64,000 bases of DNA from Manduca sexta. Taxonomy: Eukaryota > Arthropoda > Insecta > Lepidoptera > Sphingidae. The stretch lies in NCBI RefSeq assembly GCF_014839805.1, contig NC_051115.1, forward strand, positions 4,772,600 through 4,836,599. The letters are read 5' to 3'. A model generated the notes under the pieces. It had not been told where the DNA came from and made no database searches. It saw nothing but the letters and a program-made list of their open reading frames with translations. Position numbers and translations under genes: made by a program. Shown piece after piece: positions 1 to 11,200 of this stretch; positions within the stretch are counted from its first letter, which is position 1; the number at the start of each line of letters is the position of its first letter.

Positions 1-149
1 CATTACAATATTTTAAAAATGAATTGCTCGCTCATTTTTTAACCAATTTTTATGCAGTTTTCGCAGCTGTGCTTCTTTTTCGTATTATTAAACATTACAT
101 ATAGAATAATGTACAAAATTAAGCATAGGCCGGTCCCCTATTATGTTGG
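1..149 (+). repeat. CRE-containing TIR element, right-end fragment
   Basis: Matches the right ends of the fuller copies at 15324-15715 and 37401-37790, ending in the shared terminus ccggtcccctatt. It lies in the RNF220 intron. Confidence 0.6.
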
Positions 150-262
150 AGCCGGATATACACAGGCTGATCCCGAAACACTTACGTGGGCCACTATGGC
201 GGGTTTGAACACCTTGTGTACGGTTGCTATCCGGGCAGAGAAAATATATCTTACTACGAGCA
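150..262 (-). repeat. Interspersed repeat G fragment
   Basis: Antisense copy of the family seen at 39630-39960 and 46975-47345 (core: pyrimidine-rich start, 'gatagcgaccgtacacaagg', 'acccgccatagtggcccacg'). Class unknown. Confidence 0.5.
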
Positions 263-593
263 AGCATTTATTCCCTTTCTTTTAATTTTATCCGTGGTGC
301 TTTATACCTAGGTTATCTAGTTGTAAACGTCCCTATCCTTGAGGTTAAAACGCATCCTTAGTTCATATTTTGTCACCCGCATTGCTGTGGAGGGAAGTGG
401 ACAACTATTCCAACTCGTTATCTTTCTATTTGATTAACGTTGCGGGATAATGAGAAGTGTTCCCTGAGACTCGGCGAGCTTCACCGCTCGTTGTCATGCG
501 TGCCACTGCTGATCCTTACAGGAGTTGTAGCGGTGTGAGGACGGGAAAGTTTCTACCATCAACTATCCTATTTATATGGATTTATTGTTTCAG

Positions 594-1147
594 GCCAAAT
601 GTTTGATATGCCTCGGGCAATATACATCTCCAGCTGTTTCCATACAATGTTGGCATGTTTACTGCGAGGTAAGATTTTATACCGACACTGGAAAAACAAT
701 CATATCTCAGCGACATTCAGTTTAGTTTAGAAGCTATTAAATTATGTCATGATGCTATATATTTTATGCAGTTATTAAGTACATTTGGATAGCTATGGAA
801 TACCAAACAATACTTAGTAATTCAAGGTGTTGGTGTTTCTACTGTTTATCGATCGTATCGCTTACCATCAGGCGAACGGCAAGCTCGTCTCGTCATTCAA
901 AGCAATAAAAAAAAATATATATTTTGATTTCAATAAGATAATTATTCATGATAATTAAACTATTTATTTTATGAAACTTAAATCGAATTATATACAAATT
1001 GTACAACTACATAACCGCAATGTGTATGTGCTTTGCATTACTTTATTATTGCAGGTATGCTGGCTGCAATCGTTAAAATCCAAGAAAATATGTCCACAAT
1101 GCAACGCCATAACCACTGCGCAACATCTGCGAAGGATATACATGTAA
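594..1147 (+). CDS. RNF220: RNF220-type E3 ubiquitin ligase, last two coding exons (3' partial)
   Basis: Two exons, 594-668 and 1055-1147, join in phase 0 and end at TAA. They encode a C-terminal C3HC4 RING finger: C-x2-C in KCLICLG, then the cluster CWHVYC, EVCW, and CPQC near the end. The tail reads AQHLRRIYM then stop. The arrangement CWHVxCExCWL...KKxCPQCN...LRRIY is the hallmark of the RNF220 C-terminus, where the RING recruits E2 enzymes for ubiquitin transfer. Acceptors (ttcag, tgcag) and the donor (gaggtaag) are canonical. The N-terminal part of the protein lies to the left of the window, so 1-593 is intron. Family assignment is from recognition of the RING tail; another RING protein with the same tail is possible but less likely. 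Confidence 0.78.
787..915 (+). repeat. Interspersed repeat H fragment
   Basis: Partial copy of the family at 30885-31118, 42500-42795 and 59247-59635 (core 'ttcaaggtgttggtgtttct', then 'taccatcaggcgaac'). It lies in the last intron of the RNF220 gene and ends in an A-rich tract. Confidence 0.5.
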
Positions 1148-2115
1148 ATTGTCATAGATATAAAATGGCCAAAAGTGATCCATGGTTGGGTCATTTTTGA
1201 CCCAGATGCCAAAATATATCAAAAAGTTTTGACGAATGAAATTGGTGACTACGGCTGCTACCGACATAGAATGATCTTATATAAGTCGTGGTTGGGTCAA
1301 TTTTGAACCAGGAACAAAAAGGCCGATTGGCAAATAGATAATTGTGACCTGCAAGATGAACCGTCATAATACATGTGTGAATGATTGCTCAAAATAGAAG
1401 TGGTGAACTGTTTGACCTATACCGAAATATGGAGGCTTTGAGCTGTGCATTGTGTAAATAAGGGCTCGTCCATTAATTACGTGAGGTTCGAAAGGGTGGA
1501 AGGGGTTCGGAAATAAAATCACGAAATATAAAGGGAGGAGGGTTTTAATGAGGTATCACGTGTATTTATATTTCATTCGCGATTTCCCCGCGCTTTGGGC
1601 AACCTAAAACAACCTGCAACAGGTTAATGTTTTTCTTAAATTTAATAAGCAGTTCCCGTAATGTAGAATTTAAGTAGTTGTTTTTTCTTGATAATTTTTA
1701 TTGTTTCGTTTTGTTTTATTTTGTCTATTTGTTTTTTTCACTCAAGCGTCTTGGTGCATTTCCACTGTAAGCTTTTGTAATACTTAATTGATAAATAAAT
1801 AAATGTCAGGACATTTTTATCTTGATGCTTAGTTTTCCAAAATTTAATCAGATTATACCTGTATTTAAAGATTATTTTAAAAATTTTAAAATACTTTGTA
1901 CCAAAAAATACACCTGATATTTGCTAGGGGTAGGAGTAAAAACTTCATCGCACGTCACCAGGGGGGAGGAGGTTAAAAAGTCACTAAAACATCACGTGAT
2001 TAATGGACGGACCCTAAGACATTGTAATAAATATTGCGCAAATGAAATAACATTCAATTAAAAATGGTTATTCAAAGGCGCTCAAAATCATAATAATGTT
2101 GTGAAAAATGTTATA

Positions 2116-2477
2116 CAGGCATTTTGACGTTGAGTTAACAAATGAAACCAATACTCGTATTTACTTCTGCTAACATCGTGTCTAAAATCATTTATTAATA
2201 ACGAATATTATCATAAAGAATCAGTTTTTTACTTTTATTTTTTGTTGTTTAGAACGAATATGGTGTAAGTGTATTTCTGACTGAAAGTATGATGTCGCTG
2301 CAACGAATTTTCCTATAGTAGTAGTGGCATTAGGGCGCGTAAAATTAATATTACTTTTTATTATTTTGTTGGAACCTTACTATTTTATTTTAAAGCTACA
2401 GTTTGAGTAACTTAAATTCTTATTTCTAAGAAGATAAGTATGTAGTTTCATTTAGTAACGCAGTATCAAAATGACTG
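2116..2477. mobile_element. TA-flanked MITE, Tc1/mariner-like ends
   Basis: Diverged copy of the family best seen at 25301-25692. It begins caggcattttgacg, ends aaaatgactg, and is flanked by TA on both sides. The inner terminal inverted repeat (atgaaacca...agtttcattt) is recognisable. Confidence 0.65.
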
Positions 2478-2676
2478 TATAATTATTTATAATAAGTTTT
2501 GAATGTATTTAATTCAATTGTTTAATCATAAGATGACATAACAACACGAGATTTTGGACAGTTTCCTTATTGGCAGTAAGTCACTTTAACTCGGTCATAC
2601 TCAACCTTTCTAACATAGGCCCATCATAGCCATCTTAATAGCTCGGGCTACAATGTGAATTCTTTAACATACTTTT

Positions 2677-2796
2677 TGGTTATACCCGTGCGAATCCAGA
2701 GCGGGCCGCTATGTTTTTATATACAACGTTCACAGTTTTTCTGTAGTGTATTTAGTATCAGCATTGCACCCGTGCGAAGCCGGGGCGGGTCGCTAG
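2677..2796 (+). mobile_element. Helitron-like element, truncated 3' end
   Basis: Matches the last 120 bp of the fuller copies at 26192-26478, 33803-34100 and 46066-46366. It ends gggcgggtcgctag followed by t, with the GC-rich hairpin-forming stretch just before the CTAG terminus. Confidence 0.6.
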
Positions 2797-3145
2797 TATA
2801 AATTTATAACACAGAAGGAATTATTAAAATCCAGTAAAAGATCAACAAGTTATAAGTCTTTCAATGTCGATAGAAGGGGTAAATAACAAGAAACAGAAAA
2901 GAGACGACATATCCACATGTGACGTCATCGGGAATTACGACGCGTGCAAAAGAAAGAGATGAAGCGATATCCCTACAACGCGCCCACTTCTGCACATTAC
3001 AATATTTGAAATATGAATTACTAGCCCATTTTTTTACCAATTTTTATGCAGTTTTCACAGGAGTGACTTTTTTTCGTATTATTGACTATTACATATAGAA
3101 TAATGAACAAAATCATAGGCCGGTTCCCTATTGAAGACGTCACTT
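2797..3145 (+). repeat. CRE-containing TIR element, left end lost
   Basis: Copy of the family at 15324-15715. It carries the TGACGTCA palindrome near 2921 and ends cggttccctatt. Confidence 0.6.
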
Positions 3146-3535
3146 CTGGACACGAGGCGCTGCGTCGGCGCACGTTGTGCTGTATCGGCGTTCCTGTCGG
3201 TTGCTAACACGCAACAGTTGCTGTTAGGCCGCTACAGGAACCCTTATGGGTTACCAATATGTAACAAGTATTTTTTTTAATTATCGCTAACTTAACCCTA
3301 TGTGCAACGGCATATCAACTAAAACCCCGTGGTGGCTCTCTTCGGCGTATTAGGGACGGCTGCTGGCTTCCTCTGACAGAAGTGTTTAAGTCTTCGTCCG
3401 CAGCCGCCTGGTGTGGCCCATCTATGAGCTCACGCACACCGAAGGCCCTGTGAGCTTCAACGACAGCGCTAGACTTCCAGGTTGAGTATAGCTGGGTATT
3501 CTGTTACTCCTGCCTGAGACAACTGTAATTATGGA

Positions 3536-3763
3536 CAGTGGCGGATTTGCCATAAGGCCCAGTAAGGCCCGGGCCTAGGGCGGTAAATCGGGCCAAAAAA
3601 AACTTATGATTACAAGAAATAACTCAAATGCAAAGTATCTTAATGTATTAAAGGCTCGCGTGCCTTATGATTATAATCTTCCTAAATCATTATTTTGGGT
3701 GCAGAGGAAGAGGCGGCAGATGGCCTCAGGCCTAGAGCGGTTAGGACTGCAAATCCGCCACTG
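3536..3763. mobile_element. hAT-like MITE with 8-bp target duplication
   Basis: Terminal inverted repeats cagtggcggatttgc (3536) and gcaaatccgccactg (to 3763) are perfect over 15 bp. The flanks attatgga (3528-3535) and attatggc (3764-3771) agree at 7 of 8 positions, the 8-bp duplication typical of hAT insertions. 228 bp, no coding capacity. Confidence 0.8.
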
Positions 3764-5404
3764 ATTATGGCTTATCAGCTGTTAGTGTCACAGCTTATGA
3801 AGAACTGGCTGTTGGGAAGAATTTCTATTTAATACGGTAACTGTAGGTTGTAAGTGTAAAAAGGTGTATTAAAAATGAAAACACTTTTGTAATGAGTAAG
3901 TGATTTAACTGTCCATTCCAGAGGCTATTTGATGGTTTGTTTGTCATGTTTAGTGTGTGTAAAAGGAAAATTTCTAGAGGATTTCTTATGCCCGGGCTTT
4001 AAAAAATAATGAGATAAATAAAAAAAATATATAAGATGGAGCAATTATTGCTAGAAATAACCTTCAGGGGATTATTGTACTGTTCAGATGCAGACGAGAG
4101 GTAAAAACTCGCATGTGAATATTTCATACAAGAATCGCTCGAGCAACTTTCTTACCCACTAAGACTGTTTACGTGATGATTTTTTTTCTGTAAACTTCCA
4201 CATTTTTATATTGTATTCATCATCATAATCAGACGTAGGATGTCCACTGCTAAACATTTCATATTGTATTATAGTTTTTTTTTATATTCAATAATTTCAA
4301 GCCTGTATTTGCTATTAATTGTAAACACGAGCGAGTACTGCCTTACCATAGCTATTGCTTGCAAAAATGTTGTGTGATTATTGCTAGAAATGATTGCCCC
4401 CTAAATGAAGGTTTAATGTTAATCCCGTATAATAATGCGATATTAATGATGTCATAGCTTACTGTGGTTCCCTTTTTATAAAACCTTTTATTGTTTTGAA
4501 TAAACTGCCAAAGCTACTTTAGTGGTAAAATGATCTCCGTCATATTAACCTCTGGAATGGACTACAATCTATGAACCTTTTATGTAATGGAGAATATGCC
4601 TTTAACTGTACAATAATAGAAGTATTGTAGTTATTACTATGTAAATAAAATTATTTTTTTCTATGAATATGACTTGTTTTTTTCCCGCCATTTTGCTATT
4701 TCAGAAATGGATCGGCTCCATCGCTTCTTCTAACAAAAATATACACTGAATTAATTGAATTAAATATAATAAATAACACAAGTAATAGATACCAAGAAAG
4801 GCATTAAAAAGTTGGACCACATAAAATTATAATTTTTTAAATTCAGTCCAAACCAGTTAGCGCAATTTTAAATTTCGCGCTAATAACACCTATAAATAAA
4901 AGGCGGGATTATTATATATTTTTTTATTTTTAATCGGTCACAGATTATCCAACATAAATAAGATTCCAAATTCAATCATTGGTTTCCGCACTGACAAGGG
5001 TCTCGACGCCATCGCCTCCGTCGGGCTAAAAAAATAAAGAGATTAGAGATTGCCATTAAAAAGTTTATCGATGTCGATAACATTGTATTTAATTTTTGTA
5101 ATTTTAATTTTAATTGTTAAATATTGATAATTAGACAATCTAGAAAGGATGCGGCATGTGCTTATTGTCGAAATAAAAAAACAGGCATTTAATGTAATTA
5201 CTACATAGAAAGTGCGACACGCACACTATAGTGTTTTGTGTCCATATGAACTTATTTATAATGAAATCTGAAATACTTGTCTGTTTTACACACTAATCTC
5301 CCAAATACAATAGTCTCTTTCATGTCTCTTTCGTGTCATGAGCATTGGCTCTTATCCTTTGACAGAAAGGAAAGTTTCCACAAGCCTAATACTTTATATA
5401 TTGT

Positions 5405-7307
5405 CTAAGTAAAAGCTACAGTCACCTGCATATCAGCAACTGTCAAAGGAGGCTCATCTTCCCTAAGCACGGTTTCTCCGTCCAATTTCTTTAAATTCGG
5501 AAGTCGACGTGCCGCCTCCGATCTCCATACTTCCAACTCACAGCCATCGTAAAGAGGATTACCAACGAATAGTAAGTCGTCTAGATGCGGGAGTTCCTAG
5601 AATTATGGATAAAATTATTATAATAGGCTTGAGAGTGGTTTGTTTATGGAAAATACCTAAGGCTTCGCGCCTCCAAGGGCAGTGGTGGCCCTAAACGACG
5701 CGAGGCCCCAGGCGAAAGCAAAAAATAGTTTCCTGTTTTACAGTTTCGTTGGTAAGATCGTAAAAGAAGGTCCTCTAAGGCATTGCGCGAGGCTCCTGTA
5801 AGTGCCAGGCCCCGGGCAGTTGCCGGTTCGCCTCACCCTAAGGCCGCCTCTATCCAAGGGATACAAAGAAAAAACATTACCTTTCGTCGATCGAGTAAAA
5901 AGGCCTCTAAAAGATCCGCTGCCTGGTATAAGTTAAAGTCGCTTAACGTTAGGAAGCAAGCTGTGGCTAGAATAACCACTGACACCTTAAGGAAGGATTT
6001 TGTATGTTTTTCAAAATAACGTTATTGCTCCGCCTTATCATTGAAACGTTTTAGTAGTAAAAGCAAGACATGAACAAGTACGGATGAATTTGACATACAA
6101 AGAGATCGTATCTTCAATCTATCTTATAATTATAGCATGACTGTGTATATACTAATACTACTGTGTAATACTTATTATCTCGAAAAGGTAACCATATTTT
6201 TATTCCGTGCAGGTGGAGCTACCGATATCTCAGTCGAACGCCAATCGTAATTAACGGTTGGTAAGAAATCATACTTGAAGTTTGTGAAATTCACTCCATT
6301 CCTTAACCAAGTTGTTGCTCATGTAAAGGACTTTTAGACTTCTCAACACGTGGATCCCTTTCAGCTTCTCTATTAGATTGTATGATATCCACAGCTCTTC
6401 TAACGTATCTCCTAGAGATTCCTAAAACAAATTTATAAATTCTATAGCCTCTTAAAAATGTTGATAAACAAACAAACACACATCACGCATTTATCCCCAA
6501 AGGGATATACACAGGCGTAAACGAGGGCAACCACTTTTCGCTTGTGTGTTCCATCCCATGATAGGGGGCAACCCTACCATATTATTGTGAACAAATTTTG
6601 GAATCCAAGTTGATACTGGGCAGAAAACCCCAATATTATTTTTCCCGGCCCCGAATTGTAATCCAAGGCCTGAGAGTGGTTAAGCTTACGCCTGCTATAG
6701 AACTACGCTATGGAAGCATAGCACATGTAGATATTACTCAAAAAAATATTCGAAATATACCATTCCAGCAAAAGACTTGATGTAATTCCTTCCCAAAGAC
6801 AAAACGCGAAGTTTTTTTAAACTATTCAAACCGGACACTTTCTCTATCATGTTTGTGGAGAGGCTTAACTTCCTGAAACAAAATTATTGTAAGAAAAAAA
6901 TTCAATAGCAAAATAGTCAAACTACGTAATATTTTTATACGAATATAAGATTTGCCTGACCAGTACATTTACACATTCAGAAACATTTTCTAAACAGAAC
7001 CTGAAGCCAGACATCAAACCCAAAACTTTACCATGGAAATCGTGCCGCGTATTCCACATTAAAGTGATAATGTCTAAAAGACTACTATTACCTTTCTGTT
7101 TCAGTAAAAAGCCAAATTCTAGTAATTGTTTTGTGTATTTTCGATTACTCACTCGCAGTTAGAGAGACAAGATAAGGAATTGTCCATTTTCTCTATGGGT
7201 GGCCATTGAAAAATAAGACTAACTTCGATTGCTGTAGCCGCATGTTGGCCTGTTTTCTCTTCCCATCGTTTTATTGCTTCCTTTATAGTTGTTGCTTTTG
7301 TCGCCAT
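5405..7307 (-). CDS. DNAL1: Dynein axonemal light chain 1 (LRR protein), complete
   Basis: Four exons on the minus strand: 7307-7153, 6872-6761, 6421-6275, 5596-5405 (606 nt, 201 aa). Phases are consistent and all introns are GT..AG. DNAL1 is a leucine-rich-repeat protein that binds the motor domain of outer-arm dynein heavy chain gamma in cilia and sperm flagella. Recognisable blocks in order are [20 protein letters not shown] at the N-terminus, [34 protein letters not shown], the LRR core [30 protein letters not shown], and [11 protein letters not shown]...[10 protein letters not shown] near the C-terminus. Length matches the family (about 190 aa). The last about 15 residues after VADMQ are less conserved, so a further spliced exon cannot be excluded. 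It is head to head with the zinc-finger gene at 8244. Confidence 0.92.
5600..6270. other. DNAL1 intron 3 content
   Basis: The intron between exons 4 and 3 contains a GC-richer patch (about 5630-5990) that is open on the plus strand (78 codons, Arg/Lys/Ser-rich). I see no splice sites or family match for it and treat it as non-coding or repeat-derived. Confidence 0.4.
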
Positions 7308-8243
7308 GACAAGATTGAAAAGTATGGAAGAAACTTTAATTAATGTAATTTAGGTAAAGAAAATATTTTGCTTATGAATATTTTTTGCTTAGTAACGATA
7401 TCGATTTAATATTACTGCAACAAGCACATCTCTATAAAAAAAATCTTTTTATTTTGTTCTCTGTTACAAATGATAACCAACGGAACTCGATTCTGTACAC
7501 TCGTCTAGAATAACAACCGTGTAGTTTCGTTTTGTACGATACTCTATGATGTGTCGCTTATCGACCTTTCACGTAATCACGAAATGGCGTCTTTCTGTAT
7601 TGTTCTTTGAGTATTTCTATTTATGATATTGCAGTAAACAGCGCAAATGAGAATTCTTTAAAATAAAAATCATACTTCGGACTAGGTAAGTGACATTTGT
7701 TAATGATTTTTAAAATCGCGCCACTTTTTATTTTTTCTTTTTTGACTTTTTAAAAAAAATAAAAAAAAACAAATGCCAATCTATTCTTGCGAGTGAAATG
7801 TAATTATTTTATAATTTTAGTGGTTAAAAAGTCTCTTCACGTGTGTAAATCATTAAACATTCTTGTATAATCGTAAATAACATAGCGTACGTAATAAATT
7901 TCTAGTGAATTCTGTGTACAGTTAATTAAAAATCCATAGTATTTATTACTTTTTTCTTAACAGCCGAACGCCATAACCAAAATGTTTAGTTTTTTTTAGA
8001 AAAAAGTTATTTTTGACACGCATTCCCGCTTTTTATATTTTTATTTGAATTTATTTATTTATTTTACTTGATTTATTTTACTGCATTTGCAATTGTTACA
8101 TAAAAATCTACGTAGTTACATAAATATAGGTTAGAATTACATTGATCATTCTACACGAGTGAAGTAATAATTTCATATTTATTTTTGTTCACGTTCAAAC
8201 TCAATAAGTTTTGTGTTTTTAGGTGTTTTATGTGATATTCAAG
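7308..8243. promoter_or_regulatory. Shared divergent upstream region of DNAL1 and the zinc-finger gene
   Basis: About 0.94 kb separates the two start codons. It should carry both 5' UTRs and promoters. It is AT-rich with many short poly-T and poly-A runs. I find no clear TATA-Inr pair or CpG-rich core and recognise no known repeat family here, unlike most non-coding DNA in the window. Regulatory role is inferred from gene orientation only. Confidence 0.5.
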
Positions 8244-11200
8244 ATGTGTGCGTACGTAAACACGGTTCCGTTGCCGAAAATAAAGGTAAGGATGAGTTTT
8301 TACTTTAACAAGTTCATTTTCATTGAATAAATCTATTCATTGTAGCCTGCACGAATTTATACTTTCATCGACGGCTTCCACTGATATCTTCCATTTAGTA
8401 TTATTGAGTTTGGGATTAGTACAAAAAGCTTATTAAGTCTGATGTAGTGGAAGGCCGCGCCTAATGCGGTACTTTGGGTATATTTGATACAAATTACGCT
8501 TACCATCACGTGTACTGCGGTCACTTTGTCGTACACCTATGAAAAAATCCTTTTGTTACTCTGCAATTGTAGAACTCTTGACCTGTGAACAATTGCAGAA
8601 TTTAAAATGTATAATAGGGTGCATCTTGTAGATCTGTCTTTAAGAAACCCTCTCATAACAGATCATCCCCGAAAGGGTAGACAGAGGTGCATCCAGAACA
8701 CCCACTTTGCGCCAAGTGTGTTCCCTCATAGAATGTGAGGGGCCGAGTCCATCGCCACTTCGGGCACAAATTCCAGACTTTGCTAATATAAAAGATCAGT
8801 TTCAAAGTAAAAGTTGCTATATATTGATTGAAAGTAGTCTGTGTGATAGTAAATAGTCAATGCCTATCATGCAAATACATTTAGAAGTTGTTGCATTTAC
8901 TTCTAAAAACATCTCAACACTGGAATGTCTACCAATTAACACCAATGATCTACCACTGAGCAACAGTATACATGTACTGTTGTGTACCAGTATGGACATT
9001 GATAATATCAGCCCTGTATTATATACTTGCCCACTGCTGGGCACGGGCCTCCACTACTACTGAGAGGGATTAGGCCTTAGTCCACCACGCTGGCCTAGTG
9101 CGGATTGGTAGACTTCACATACCTTCGAAATTCCTATAGAGAACTTCTCAGATGTGCAGGTTTCCTCACGATGTTTTCTTTCACCGTTAAAGCGAGCAAT
9201 AAATTCATAAAGAATACACACATGATTTTAGAAAAGTCAGAGGTGTGTGCCCTTGGGATTTGAACCTGCAAACATTCGACTTGGCAGACCGTTCCACACC
9301 CAACAAGGCTATCGCCGCCGCATAGACATTGTAGCCTGAGATTACATTATTAGACTTAACATCTTAAGTCTTATGACAAGCGCAGCAGTGTGCCAAGTAT
9401 TTGTAATTTAAACATTGGAGATGTTACTGTTTATGGGTGGTTCTGTTTTGCTGGTGGTAGGATATATTATATATCTAGATAGTGATCATACACTAGGTGT
9501 TAAAACCTGCTATAGTGGCCCACGTAAGTGTCGCGGGATCAGCCTGTGTATATCCAGTTCCAACAGGCATAATTGTGTCCACTGCCGAGAGGTAATCATC
9601 TCTCATCAGTAGTAGGATATATTATATGCGCTTGGATAGCAACCTTACCCAAGGTGTTATAACCCACCATAGTGGCCCACATATCTCACTTTTGGGATCA
9701 GCGCGTGAATATCCAGTTTTCGGTTTTAATTGTGTTGATTGTCCAGATGTAATCATCTCTTGTTAGTCAACATTCTACTGGATCACACTCCACTTACCAT
9801 CAGGTGCAGTATAGTTGTCATACCTATATAAAAAAAAACCATCAGGCGAGGGCCATGCTCTTTTTGTCTTGTTGTAACATGGTTTATAATTTACAAAGTA
9901 AAATTTTGAGAACCTAAAATTGCCTATTAAAGTTTTATAATACAAAATTTTTTTTCTTAGTATCTAGGATAGTGAATTTATTTTATTTTATTTATATGTA
10001 AAGAAATGTTGCTAAGAACACAAATGTGTGTAACTGATTTGAGGTTTTGAATTTCTATATATGTTATAAAACAAAGTCCCCTTCTCTGTCTGTATGTTAT
10101 CGATTTTCTCAAAATATACTGAACAGATTTCTATGAAATTTGGTATAGAGATAGTTCAAGACCCTAGGAAGGTTATACTTTCTACTCCAAGAAAATTTAT
10201 GGAATTTTATCCCAGTAAACTCCTTCATGGTAGCGAATTCGCGAGAAAAAGCTAGTGTCCAATATTCCATCCATATTGCCATGTTTTTTTTGTAACAAGC
10301 TTTTGAATATCGGTCCTGTCAATTCTGATTTGTATAATTATTTTTATTGCGGGCTCATGATATTGGCCTTACTGCACCTGATGGTAAGTGAAGATGCGCC
10401 AAGAAATGTACAATGACAAGAGATAAACATCCTTGGATGGTCACCACAGTTACCATTAGGCAAGACAATTTCGTTAATAATTGGGATAGAGAAATGCGTC
10501 TCATTTTTTTAAAATAAATGGCTTAAGTTACTTTACAAGAATTTGGTACAAGGTGTTGGGTGTTTCTATTTATCGGTCCTATCGCTTACCATCAAGCGAA
10601 TCATCTCGTCCCATTCAAAGCAACAAAAAAACTTTTCAGCGGGAAGTGGATGATTCCCTCGATGTGGTTCACTGTCGTCTCTGCAGCAAGGGCTTTGCCA
10701 GCACACGAGCTCTCAACAACCACGCGAGGATCGAGCATTTCGACTCATACGCGACAGGAGACCCTGATGTCTGGACTCAAGAGGAAGAGAAACCTGTAAA
10801 GAATAAGGTAAGTGGAAGGGGCTTCTTCGTAAACTCTAGTAGCTAATAATAATATCAGCCCTATATTATATACTTTGCCCACTGCTGAACACGAGCCTCC
10901 TCTACTACTGAGAGGGATTAGGCCTTAGTCCACCACGCTGGCCTAGTGCGGATTGGTAGACTTCACACACCTTCGAAGTTCCTATAGAGAACTTCTCAGA
11001 TGTGCAGGTTTCCTCACGATGTTTTCCTTCTCCGTTAAAGCGAACGATAAATTCACAAAGAATACACACATGATTTTAGAAAAGTCAGAGGTGTGTGCCC
11101 TTGGGATTTGAACCTGCGGACATTCGTCTTGGCAGTCCATTCCACACCCAACTAGCTAGTAGCTAAGCGTCCATATGATCCGATTCTTGACGCCTTCCCT

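Larger units (their letters stand above)
1148..5404. other. Intergenic region between RNF220 and DNAL1 (tail to tail)
   Basis: No supportable gene. It holds the 3' UTR and polyadenylation region of the upstream gene, a TA-flanked MITE (2116-2477), a Helitron-like 3' end (about 2677-2796), a partial CRE-containing TIR element (about 2800-3145), and a hAT-like MITE (3536-3763). The rest is AT-rich unique-looking sequence. The pair at 1457-1475 and 1990-2012 ('attaatggacg' type ends) suggests a further diverged inverted-repeat element. Confidence 0.6.

Noticed and set aside
5783..6019. 78-codon basic protein in DNAL1 intron 3
   Set aside because: No splice sites, no recognisable family, biased composition; opposite strand to the host gene.
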